Positions 46,757-55,191 of a stretch of 64,000 bases of DNA are shown piece by piece (position 1 is the first letter of the stretch; every line of letters starts with the position of its first letter). The stretch comes from Lutibacter oricola (GTDB taxonomy: Bacteria; Bacteroidota; Bacteroidia; Flavobacteriales; Flavobacteriaceae). Position numbers and translations under genes: made by a program. The stretch covers positions 62,001-126,000 of the forward strand of contig NZ_FNNJ01000003.1 in the NCBI RefSeq assembly GCF_900106565.1, given 5' to 3'. A model generated the notes under the pieces. That model saw only the letters and a program-made list of their open reading frames with translations. It made no database searches and had not been told where the DNA came from.

Positions 46757-47452
46757 TTATTCGTATTTTAATGTAATTTCAATAGCACCATTTCCACCTC
46801 TCATTCCCCAATGTCCAGCTTTATTTCCTGTTAAAACTTTAATAGTTTTTATATTTGCAGGTATAACTGATGAAATATCTTGAACTACCATTCCATCTAT
46901 AACTAAAAGGGCATCAGGTTTTGCAAATATAGATTTGGGACCTCTCGAAGCTAATTCAATTATGGTTCGTCCATCATCGGGGCTTTCATAAATATTTACG
47001 CCTGGGTAAATAAGTTCAATAACTTCATAAACAGATTGGTATATGTCGTAATTGTTATTGTCTTCAATTAAATTTTCTAAGCAATAATTTAATTGTTCTT
47101 TGGTCATGTAGTCATATTTTATGACATCTTTATAGGAGTTTTTACCTTCAATATATATTAAATTGGCATTAATAGAATCTATTCCTTTAGCCTTAAATGA
47201 ATAATTGTTAAAACCATAAGCTTTAACTTTTATTGCATCTTTTTTAGAACATTTGATTGAAAAATTACCTAAAGAATCTGTAACTGTCCGATTCTTAGTT
47301 TTTTTTGTTTCAACAGTAACGTTTTTTAGTGGGTAAATTTTAAAGGCTAGAACCTTTCCTTTTATTACCTTATCTTGGGCATTAGATGTTACTTGAAATA
47401 AAATTAAGAAGGTAAAAAAAAGCGCAATTTTTAGAATCTTTTTTAGGTACAT
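46757..47452 (-). CDS. Orphan carboxypeptidase-regulatory plus TonB-plug protein
   Basis: 231 residues with signal peptide (MYLKKILKIALFFTFL...TSNAQ). Residues ~27-85 form a CarboxypepD_reg-like domain (VIKGKVLAFKIYPLKNVTVE, DSLGNFSI); ~140-231 resemble the plug of a TonB receptor (GRTIIELASRGP, ALLVIDGMVV, IKTIKVLTGNKAGHWGMRGG). No barrel follows, and the protein ends in KYE. It may interact with a transport complex, or be a regulatory or surface protein. Adjacent to and divergent from the HTCS. Confidence 0.75.
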   Translation of the reverse strand: MYLKKILKIALFFTFLILFQVTSNAQDKVIKGKVLAFKIYPLKNVTVETKKTKNRTVTDSLGNFSIKCSKKDAIKVKAYGFNNYSFKAKGIDSINANLIYIEGKNSYKDVIKYDYMTKEQLNYCLENLIEDNNNYDIYQSVYEVIELIYPGVNIYESPDDGRTIIELASRGPKSIFAKPDALLVIDGMVVQDISSVIPANIKTIKVLTGNKAGHWGMRGGNGAIEITLKYE

Positions 47453-47555
47453 GTCAGTATGAAGTTTATCTTATAAAAATAATGAATATTATTCAAAAAA
47501 ATGAGTATATTCCTTACTTAATTTTAAGCTTTTTAGCTTTAAATTTTTGTATGAA

Positions 47556-47589
47556 TTGTTTTATTCATGCTAGTTAAATCTTATTTTTG
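47556..47589 (+). promoter_or_regulatory. Possible promoter of the HTCS gene
   Basis: TTG at 47556-47558 and TATTTTTG at 47582-47589 with a 23-base spacer (upper limit of the usual range), 23 bases before the start codon. Confidence 0.5.
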
Positions 47590-47612
47590 TAAACTTGTTT
47601 TAAAAATATAAA

Positions 47613-50600
47613 ATGCATAAAATGTTAAAGCTTAAAATTGTAGTCCTTTTCTTGTTTTTTGCAAGCCATTGTTTTTCTCAAAACTCGGTGAGGTTTGATC
47701 ATTTATTAACTGAAGATGGTTTGTCGCAAAATGATGTAAATACAATTTATCAAGATAAAAAAGGGTTTATGTGGTTTGGAACTCACGATGGATTGAATAA
47801 ATATAACGGTTATGAGTTTGAAATTTTTAAACCAGACCCTAACAATCCAAACAGTATAAGCAGTAATTTGATTTATACAATTGTTGGTGACAAAGATGAT
47901 AATTTATGGATAGGAACTACTGGTGATGGTTTAAATTTTTACAATCAATCTACCAATAAGTTTACACATTACAAACACGATAGTAATAACCCTCATAGTA
48001 TTTCTCACGATCAAATAAATTCTATATATAGAGACAGGAGTAACAGATTGTGGATTTCTACTTTAGAAGGTATTGATATGTTGGATTTAAACAATTTAAC
48101 GTCTCCAGTAAAATTTCATCATGTAAAAATATCAGAAGATTATCCATATAAAAATGGGAAAAAATTAAATGTATCTACATTTTATGAAGATACGAATGGG
48201 CAGTTATGGATGGGTGAGATTAATGGTACTGGAAAAATGATAAAGAGTAAAGAAGGTGATTTTATTTATGAAAGTGCCAATCCTTATTTTAAGCTAACAC
48301 CTGTAGTGGCCGTTAGAAGTATTTGTGAAGATTCTCATGGACGGTTAATTTTAGGAACTACTGGTGGTTTGTTTTTAATTAAACAAAATAACGGAATTGT
48401 AACTAGACACTTAATTAGCACAGGAGTTTTTAATAAGTTAGTTTCATATAAAAATCAAATTTGGGCAGGGAGTATTAAAGGTTTGTCTAGTTTTCAAACC
48501 TTAGGGGAGAAAGAAAATTTATTAATGAAAAATAAATTTACCTACGACCCTAATAACTCTAAATATAGTTTAGCAAAAAGTAGTGTAAAATCTTTATTTG
48601 TAGATAGAACAGGTATAATTTGGGTTGGTTCAAATGGAGGTGGTGTAAATATTTTAGATCCAAATAGAAAGCAATTTAAATATTTTGGAAAAACCGTTGC
48701 ACCAACAAGTTTAAGTTCAAGTAATATTAAACTTATTTTTGAAGATAGTAACGGAGCAATGTGGTTTGGAACTGAAGAAGGAGGTTTAAATGTTGTGTCT
48801 AAAAAGGACAATGATGGAACCTATACTAATTTTAAAAAGTTATTAGGCGAAAAATCACCAATTTGTGTGGTTGAAATTGAAACAAACAATAAAAAAGAAT
48901 TGTTATTTGGTACGGCCAATTGGTCCGGATTATTTAGGGTAGACATTACAAATCCAAACCTAACCAATACTATTGTAGCAGAAAATATAAATGAAATAGG
49001 TAGAAGTGTTTTTTCAATTTTAAAGGATAGTTCAAAAAATTTATGGTTTGGAACATATAATGGAGGTTTATATAGGTGGCTTAAAAGTGGTGATAATCAA
49101 TATAAAAAAGACATTTTATTTGATAAACCAAATGATACTTCAAGTTTGCCAAGTAGTATTATAAGAGATATTATTCAAGATAAAAAAGGTGATATATGGT
49201 TTGCTACTAGTGAAGGTTTAGCTTTTTTAACTAAAGAAGAATCTTTAAAAAAGAATCCGAAATTTGTTGTATACCAAAACATACCAGGAGATAAAACAAG
49301 TTTAAGCCATAACTATATTTTAAATATTTTTGAAAGTTCTACTGGTGATATATGGATAGGTACTTTTGGAGGAGGTTTAAATAAATTTGTACCATCTAAT
49401 AATTCAAAAGGGCATTTCAAAGTTTATTCTATAAAGCAAGGACTACCAAACGATGTAATTAAGTCTATAATTGAAGATGATCAAGGAGCTCTTTGGTTAT
49501 CTACAAATGGAGGTTTGTCAAAGTTTACCATAGAAAATGAAAAATTTAAAAATTACGATATTAATGACGGTTTACAAAGCAATGAGTTTGGTGAAAAGGT
49601 TAGTTTTAAAAGAGATAACGGAGAGTTATACTTTGGAGGAGTAAATGGGTTTAATATTTTTACAGCAGATAATATAAAAGATAATACAGATAAGCCAGAA
49701 ACTGTTTTTACTAATTTATTAATATTTAATGAGCAAGTTGAAATTGGAGAGAAAATAAATGGTCGGGTAATTTTAGAAAAATCAATAAATGAGATTGATG
49801 AAGTTAAATTAAAATACCAAGAAAATAGTTTTTCTTTTGAATTTGCGGGATTGCATTTTGCGGCTCCAAGTAAAAACCATTACGCATATAAGTTAGAGGG
49901 ATTTAATAAAGATTGGATTTATACAACATCAGATAAAAGGTTTGCTACTTATACAAACTTAGAACCGGGTTCTTATACACTAAAAGTTAAATCATCTAAT
50001 AATGATGGATTATGGAATGAAGAACCAGCAGAATTAAAAATAGAAATTATTCCTCCATTTTGGAGAACAAATTGGGCAAATGCGCTGTATTTATTAATGT
50101 TTTTAGGAAGTTTAATGTTGTTTAGAAGATTTACTATAATTAAATCAACTAAAAAACATCAATTAGAATTAGAACATATAGAAAAAGAAAAGCACGAAGA
50201 AATTCATAGATTGAAGTTAGAATTTTTTACAAACATATCTCATGAATTTAGAACCCCTCTAACCCTTATTAAAGGACCTTTAGAATACCTTCAAAATTTA
50301 GATATAAAACTACCAGAAGTTGTTGTTGAACAGCATAAGTTAATGCATAAAAATACCGATTATTTATTGCGTTTAGTAAATCAGTTGCTCGATTTTAGAA
50401 AAATGGATAAAGGTAAAATGGATTTAAAAGTTGGTGAAGGTGATATTGTTGACTTTGTTAGAGTAGTTGGAGAACCATTTCAATTTTTAAGCCATAAAAA
50501 GGATGTGAAATTTGAAATAAATTCTGACAAAGAAGTTATTAATTCTTGGTTTGATCAAGATGCAGTTGAGAAAATATTAAATAACTTATTATCTAATGCC

Positions 50601-51878
50601 TTTAAATTTGCACCAAAACTAGGAGAAGTAACAATTAACGTTAATGATGGAGTTAATTTTAAAATTCCAAAGGGAATTAAAGAACTACCAAATAAAGAAG
50701 ATTATTTTATTATTCAGGTAAAAGATTCTGGGCCTGGGATACCAAAACATAGGCTTAATTTTATTTTTGAACGGTTTTATGTGGATCGCGATGTAAGAAA
50801 AATTAATTCTGAAGGATCTGGAATTGGTTTAGCATTTACTAAAAAGTTAGTAGAACTTCATAAGGGAAGTATTGATGTTGTTACTGAAGAAAATAAAGGA
50901 ACAATGTTTGTGGTATGGTTGCCAAAAAATAAAGAAGCTTATGAAAATGTTTCTGGAATAAGTTTTGTACATGAAAATGAAAGTAAAACCTTTATTAATC
51001 AAGTTAATGCAGAGTCTCATGCAATTAGTGTATTAGATGAAATAGTAGATCAAAATTTTTCAAAAAAGAAATCTAAACTACCTATTGTTTTAGTTGTAGA
51101 TGACAATGCAGATATTAGAGCTTTATTAAAAAGAGGCTTGGAAGGCATTTACGAAATTTATGAAGCAGAAAATGGAGAGCGAGCTTTTGAGTTTGCAAAA
51201 AAATTGTTGCCAAATATTATTTTAACAGATGTATTAATGCCAATTATGGATGGTATTGTATTATGTGATTTGTTAAAAACAACTCAAGAAACTAGTCATA
51301 TACCTGTAATAATGTTAACAGCTAAAATTTCACAAGAAAGTGAAATGGAAGGCTTAAAAAATGGGGCAGACGCCTACATACGTAAACCATTCGATTTAGA
51401 AATGGTTAAACTAAAAATGCAAAACTTATTAAAGCATAGAGAGGAATTACGTAAAAAGTTTAATCGAGAAATTACCCTACAACCTAATGAAGTTACTGTA
51501 ACTTCTACAGATGAAATATTTTTACAAAAAGCCATCGAAATTGTAGAAGAAAATATGATGAATGATGAATTTAGTGTAGAAATTTTAGTAAAAGGTATGA
51601 GTTTAAGTAGAAGTACTTTTTACTTAAAAATTAAAGAACTTACAGGCTTGTCTTCTGGAGAGTTTATAAGAAATATTAGGCTTAAAAGAGCTATGCAATT
51701 ATTAGATAAAAGTAATTTATCAGTAAAAGAGATAATGTATATGACTGGGTTTAATACAGCATCTTATTTTTCTAAATGTTTTAAAAAGCAATTTGGTGTT
51801 ATACCAAGTAAATATGTTAGAGAAATGAAAGATAAAAATAACGGAGGTGAAATTCCAAACAATGATTTAAAAGAATAA
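47613..51878 (+). CDS. Hybrid two-component system sensor/regulator (HTCS)
   Basis: 1421 residues combining sensor and regulator. Signal sequence; a periplasmic sensor of ~14 propeller repeats (repeated I-x-x-D-x-x-G-x-x-W-x-G/S units, ~25-745); a Y_Y_Y domain (to ~810); a TM helix near 825; HisKA with phospho-His877 in SHEFRTPLT; HATPase (GPGIPKHRLNFIFERF, GSGIGLAFTKKLV); a receiver domain with phospho-Asp1206 in ILTDVLMP; and an AraC HTH (LSRSTFYLKIKELTG, FNTASYFSKCFKKQFGV). Such proteins bind oligosaccharides in the periplasm and activate the adjacent polysaccharide locus. Faces the locus tail-to-tail. Confidence 0.97.
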   Translation: MHKMLKLKIVVLFLFFASHCFSQNSVRFDHLLTEDGLSQNDVNTIYQDKKGFMWFGTHDGLNKYNGYEFEIFKPDPNNPNSISSNLIYTIVGDKDDNLWIGTTGDGLNFYNQSTNKFTHYKHDSNNPHSISHDQINSIYRDRSNRLWISTLEGIDMLDLNNLTSPVKFHHVKISEDYPYKNGKKLNVSTFYEDTNGQLWMGEINGTGKMIKSKEGDFIYESANPYFKLTPVVAVRSICEDSHGRLILGTTGGLFLIKQNNGIVTRHLISTGVFNKLVSYKNQIWAGSIKGLSSFQTLGEKENLLMKNKFTYDPNNSKYSLAKSSVKSLFVDRTGIIWVGSNGGGVNILDPNRKQFKYFGKTVAPTSLSSSNIKLIFEDSNGAMWFGTEEGGLNVVSKKDNDGTYTNFKKLLGEKSPICVVEIETNNKKELLFGTANWSGLFRVDITNPNLTNTIVAENINEIGRSVFSILKDSSKNLWFGTYNGGLYRWLKSGDNQYKKDILFDKPNDTSSLPSSIIRDIIQDKKGDIWFATSEGLAFLTKEESLKKNPKFVVYQNIPGDKTSLSHNYILNIFESSTGDIWIGTFGGGLNKFVPSNNSKGHFKVYSIKQGLPNDVIKSIIEDDQGALWLSTNGGLSKFTIENEKFKNYDINDGLQSNEFGEKVSFKRDNGELYFGGVNGFNIFTADNIKDNTDKPETVFTNLLIFNEQVEIGEKINGRVILEKSINEIDEVKLKYQENSFSFEFAGLHFAAPSKNHYAYKLEGFNKDWIYTTSDKRFATYTNLEPGSYTLKVKSSNNDGLWNEEPAELKIEIIPPFWRTNWANALYLLMFLGSLMLFRRFTIIKSTKKHQLELEHIEKEKHEEIHRLKLEFFTNISHEFRTPLTLIKGPLEYLQNLDIKLPEVVVEQHKLMHKNTDYLLRLVNQLLDFRKMDKGKMDLKVGEGDIVDFVRVVGEPFQFLSHKKDVKFEINSDKEVINSWFDQDAVEKILNNLLSNAFKFAPKLGEVTINVNDGVNFKIPKGIKELPNKEDYFIIQVKDSGPGIPKHRLNFIFERFYVDRDVRKINSEGSGIGLAFTKKLVELHKGSIDVVTEENKGTMFVVWLPKNKEAYENVSGISFVHENESKTFINQVNAESHAISVLDEIVDQNFSKKKSKLPIVLVVDDNADIRALLKRGLEGIYEIYEAENGERAFEFAKKLLPNIILTDVLMPIMDGIVLCDLLKTTQETSHIPVIMLTAKISQESEMEGLKNGADAYIRKPFDLEMVKLKMQNLLKHREELRKKFNREITLQPNEVTVTSTDEIFLQKAIEIVEENMMNDEFSVEILVKGMSLSRSTFYLKIKELTGLSSGEFIRNIRLKRAMQLLDKSNLSVKEIMYMTGFNTASYFSKCFKKQFGVIPSKYVREMKDKNNGGEIPNNDLKE

Positions 51879-51897
51879 GTCTTAAGGAGATTTTAAT

Positions 51898-51931
51898 AAA
51901 AAGGCATAAAAATATTGTTATGCCTTTTTAT
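51898..51931. terminator. Bidirectional terminator between HTCS and GH2
   Basis: AAAAAGGCATAA and TTATGCCTTTTT, 12-bp stem with an 8-base loop, A and T runs on both sides. Serves both convergent genes. Confidence 0.9.
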
Positions 51932-51953
51932 TAAATTAATATATTTTATTAGC

Positions 51954-54863
51954 TTATTTCCATTCACTCAATTCAAAGGCATTCAACCAAATACCTTTAT
52001 TTCCGTTTCCGTTGAAATTAATAATTACAGGGTTTGTACCATCTGCTTTAAAGATAATCTCAGAAATACCAGGTAAATCCCATTGCATTTGTTTTCCTTC
52101 GGTTACTTTTGAAACAATTTTATGTTCAGACACTGAAACAATTACTTCTTTTTCATAAGGTAATTTATGAATTTGAAGTTTTTTCATTTTATCTTTATTC
52201 GGATCCATTAAATCTGAATTAGTTCTTGGAGCGTGGTGCCAAGACTTCAGCTTATAAGTTCCTTTTGGTAAATTATTCAACACTAAATTCATTCCTTTAG
52301 CATCTATTGAAATTACACCATCGCCATAAGCAAATCCATACTTACCAATAACGTTCATTTCTCCAAGCCATCTAATAACACCTTCATTCGAGCCATTTTT
52401 TAATTCAGCTTTTACACCTGGGAAATTTTTTAAAGAAAATTTATTATTAGAATCGTCTTTACCATTCCAAGGACTCCAACCAAACTGTAATAATTGATCT
52501 TCAGCACCTAAATCAACTCTTTCTGATGCAAAATCGTAAATAGGTTTTGCATTTTTTTGAATTTCATTTAAACTATTTCCAATTAAAGAAATACTTGCAC
52601 TTCCAGATTTCAATCTTTTAGATTTTGCTACAACTGTAATTTCTCCAACAGTTTTACCAGCTTTTATAAGCACTGGAGCAACTCCATATTCGGTAAACAT
52701 CGGGTTAGCATTAATGGTTGCTTTATCACCAATAATTGACGCATCACCTTTTACAGAAAAATGTATCATATTTTTTGAATCTGTTACAGTTGTTCCGTTT
52801 TTATCAACTACCGTTGCATAGGCCAAAATCACGTCATTATTGTCTGCAGTAAAAGTTCTTCCTTCTGAATCAATTTTTAATTGAATAGCATATGGTTTCC
52901 CTGCTGTAGATTTTTTAGTTTCCAAAGATTTTCCATTATTAAAATGAGCCTTAGCAACTAAACTCCCATTTTCATAATTAACATTTTTAAAATGAAAAGG
53001 CGCATGTTTTAAACCAACATAACTAGTATCATTACTTGGCTTCAATTTTTCAATTAACTTTCCATTTTTAAATAGAGATACTTCAGGAGCATTACTAAAT
53101 ACCGTAACTTCCTCAATTCCTTCTTTCCAATCTTCAACAATTTTAACAAAAGGCTCTTTTTTAAATTCAGTTTTGTACCAATCTAACTCAGGTCTTGGGT
53201 ATCTAAAAATAGTCATCATACCACTTCTTGTTCTATCTATTTTGTCATTAGATTTTGCATGTGTAGGGTGAAAGGTATAGTATGCATGTGCAGTCCAAGA
53301 AATTAAACCAGTCATTAAATCATCACGCATATAAGGTGCAACTCCTTTAGCGCCATGCCTTCCTTCCATAGCAAACATAGGTTCAGTTCTATCCCAAATA
53401 AATGGTCCGTACAACATATTTGCATTAATATCTGTTAAACCAGAAGTTTGCCAACCTGTCCAACGTGCTCCTTGCGATGCTGTTAATCTAGTTGGATCTT
53501 CTTGTTTAATTGTGTTATGAACTCTAGGCACATAACCTCTATGGTTTACACCTGCTCCCCACATTACAATTGAAGGGTGGTTTCTATGATTTCTAACTAA
53601 AATTCTAGCAGCTTCTTCTAGATTATCCCACCAAGCACCATCTTGCGACATTGACACCCAAGTTGGAGCTTCTTCATAAGCCAAAATACCTAATTCATCA
53701 CAAGCATCAAGTAAAGCATTATCATGTGGATAATGTGCTGTTCTAACAATATTAAAGCCGAATTCTTTAAACTGTAACATATCTTTATAATGAAGTGCAT
53801 TTGGAACAGCATCGCCAATATAAGGAAACTGTTGGTGACGATTTGCCCCAATAAGTTTAATTGGTTTATTGTTTAATACAAAACCTCTAACAGGATCCAA
53901 TTCAAACTTTCTAAGTCCAATTTTGTTTTCAACAAAATCAATTTCTTGATTATTAATTTTTACAACACTATTTACTCTGTATAAGTAAGGATTATCAATG
54001 TCCCAAAAATGTACATTGTCTTCAATACTTCCAATTTGGTTGAATTGAAACTCTTGTCCGCTTTTTATTTCAGAAGTATTTACTAATTTTAAAACTACCA
54101 ATCCTTCTTTATCAATTAATCGAGTAACTAATTCACAATTAACAGCTGTAGAATTTTCATTTTTTACTGAAGTTTTTATATCAATTACAGCATTTTTATT
54201 AACTACATCAATTGTTGGTGTAGTTATGTTTACACCAGAATTTAAGGTTTCCCAATTAAAAGTTACGTGTACTGGATTTGTTTCAACTAAGTAAACATCT
54301 CTATATAAACCACTAAATTTTACATAATCAAAAGGTCCTGGATCTGGAGGAATAATTTCATTTCTTCTGTTATCAACCAATAATGTTACTTGGTTTGTTC
54401 CTTTTTTTACAAAATTTGAAATATCGAAATGAAAAGGAGAATAACCACCAACAGCAAACTGTCCAACATGTTTTCCATTTACCCATAAGTCTGTAACTTG
54501 ATGAGCGCCTTCAAACTCTAAAAATATTTTTTTTGAAGTATTATTAACTTCAATATTTCTTCTGTACCAACCTACTTCTCTATGAAAAACTAATTGTGTT
54601 TTTTCATCTTGTAAACCATCTAATGTAAGTGATGTTAGTTTTAGAGTGTGAGGTACTGTAACAGATTCCCATTTAGAATCATCTACCGAAATCTCATAAT
54701 TTTTAGCTTCTGGATTTCCTAAGTGAAATTTCCAATCTTGATTTAAGTTTAACTTTGTTCTATCGGTTTTAGGAAAACCATAGGGCAAATCTTGAGCTGA
54801 CATTTTTAAAGTTAATGAAACCAAAAAAACGATTAATACAGATATTTTAATCTTGTAATTCAT
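51954..54863 (-). CDS. Glycoside hydrolase family 2 protein with atypical catalytic motif
   Basis: A 969-residue secreted enzyme. Signal peptide (MNYKIKISVLIVFLVSLTLKMSA); sugar-binding jelly roll (NLNQDWKFHLGNP ... VPHTLK), Ig-like domain, TIM barrel (ANRHQQFPYIGDAVPN, GFNIVRTAHYPHDNALLDACDELG), then a C-terminal malectin-like region to 969. Nucleophile candidate Glu500 in MFAMEGRHG. In the usual GNE acid/base position the sequence reads GVNH (Asn440-His441), so the standard Glu is absent. Expected substrates are beta-galactosides or related exo-linked sugars; activity uncertain. A possible -7 box (TATTTTTG, minus strand) lies at 54908-54901. Confidence 0.85.
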   Translation of the reverse strand: MNYKIKISVLIVFLVSLTLKMSAQDLPYGFPKTDRTKLNLNQDWKFHLGNPEAKNYEISVDDSKWESVTVPHTLKLTSLTLDGLQDEKTQLVFHREVGWYRRNIEVNNTSKKIFLEFEGAHQVTDLWVNGKHVGQFAVGGYSPFHFDISNFVKKGTNQVTLLVDNRRNEIIPPDPGPFDYVKFSGLYRDVYLVETNPVHVTFNWETLNSGVNITTPTIDVVNKNAVIDIKTSVKNENSTAVNCELVTRLIDKEGLVVLKLVNTSEIKSGQEFQFNQIGSIEDNVHFWDIDNPYLYRVNSVVKINNQEIDFVENKIGLRKFELDPVRGFVLNNKPIKLIGANRHQQFPYIGDAVPNALHYKDMLQFKEFGFNIVRTAHYPHDNALLDACDELGILAYEEAPTWVSMSQDGAWWDNLEEAARILVRNHRNHPSIVMWGAGVNHRGYVPRVHNTIKQEDPTRLTASQGARWTGWQTSGLTDINANMLYGPFIWDRTEPMFAMEGRHGAKGVAPYMRDDLMTGLISWTAHAYYTFHPTHAKSNDKIDRTRSGMMTIFRYPRPELDWYKTEFKKEPFVKIVEDWKEGIEEVTVFSNAPEVSLFKNGKLIEKLKPSNDTSYVGLKHAPFHFKNVNYENGSLVAKAHFNNGKSLETKKSTAGKPYAIQLKIDSEGRTFTADNNDVILAYATVVDKNGTTVTDSKNMIHFSVKGDASIIGDKATINANPMFTEYGVAPVLIKAGKTVGEITVVAKSKRLKSGSASISLIGNSLNEIQKNAKPIYDFASERVDLGAEDQLLQFGWSPWNGKDDSNNKFSLKNFPGVKAELKNGSNEGVIRWLGEMNVIGKYGFAYGDGVISIDAKGMNLVLNNLPKGTYKLKSWHHAPRTNSDLMDPNKDKMKKLQIHKLPYEKEVIVSVSEHKIVSKVTEGKQMQWDLPGISEIIFKADGTNPVIINFNGNGNKGIWLNAFELSEWK

Positions 54864-54974
54864 AAGTTAATGTTTAAACTTTTATGTTTTATTTGAGCCT
54901 CAAAAATAATTCTCTTTGATACAATTTAGCTACCACAAATGTTTTATTGTTTAAGTGTATTGGTTTATTAAATG

Positions 54975-55008
54975 AAAAAAGACTATTTCAAATGAAATAG
55001 CCTTTTTA
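54975..55008 (-). terminator. Terminator downstream of GH3 on the minus strand
   Basis: On the minus strand GGCTATTTC-ATTT-GAAATAGTC is followed by TTTTTT. About 180 bases after the GH3 stop, with repeat elements in between, and about 110 bases before the GH2 start. Confidence 0.7.
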
Positions 55009-55039
55009 TAAATGGTTATGGTATGTTGTTTTGAAAATC

Positions 55040-55122
55040 GTTATTCTGAATGATATTGACGAATTTCAAGTATTAATGAGCACAAAGATTCTTCATTTCC
55101 GTTACACTTCGTTCAGAATAAC
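55040..55122. repeat. Interspersed palindromic element, GH3-GH2 spacer
   Basis: GTTATTCTGAATGATATTGA ... TTCGTTCAGAATAAC: a decayed copy of the GTCATTCTGAACG family. The 328-base stretch 54864-55191 holds the GH2 promoter region, one terminator and these repeats, and no gene. Confidence 0.75.
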
Positions 55123-55133
55123 AAGTACCGAAT

Positions 55134-55167
55134 GTCATTCTGAGCGAAAGTGAAGAATCTCACATTG
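55134..55167. repeat. Half element next to the previous one
   Basis: GTCATTCTGAGCGAAAGTGA-AGAATCTCAC, one arm only, just after the GH3 stop region. Confidence 0.75.
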
Positions 55168-55191
55168 TATTCTTTGTTTAGATTCTTAATC

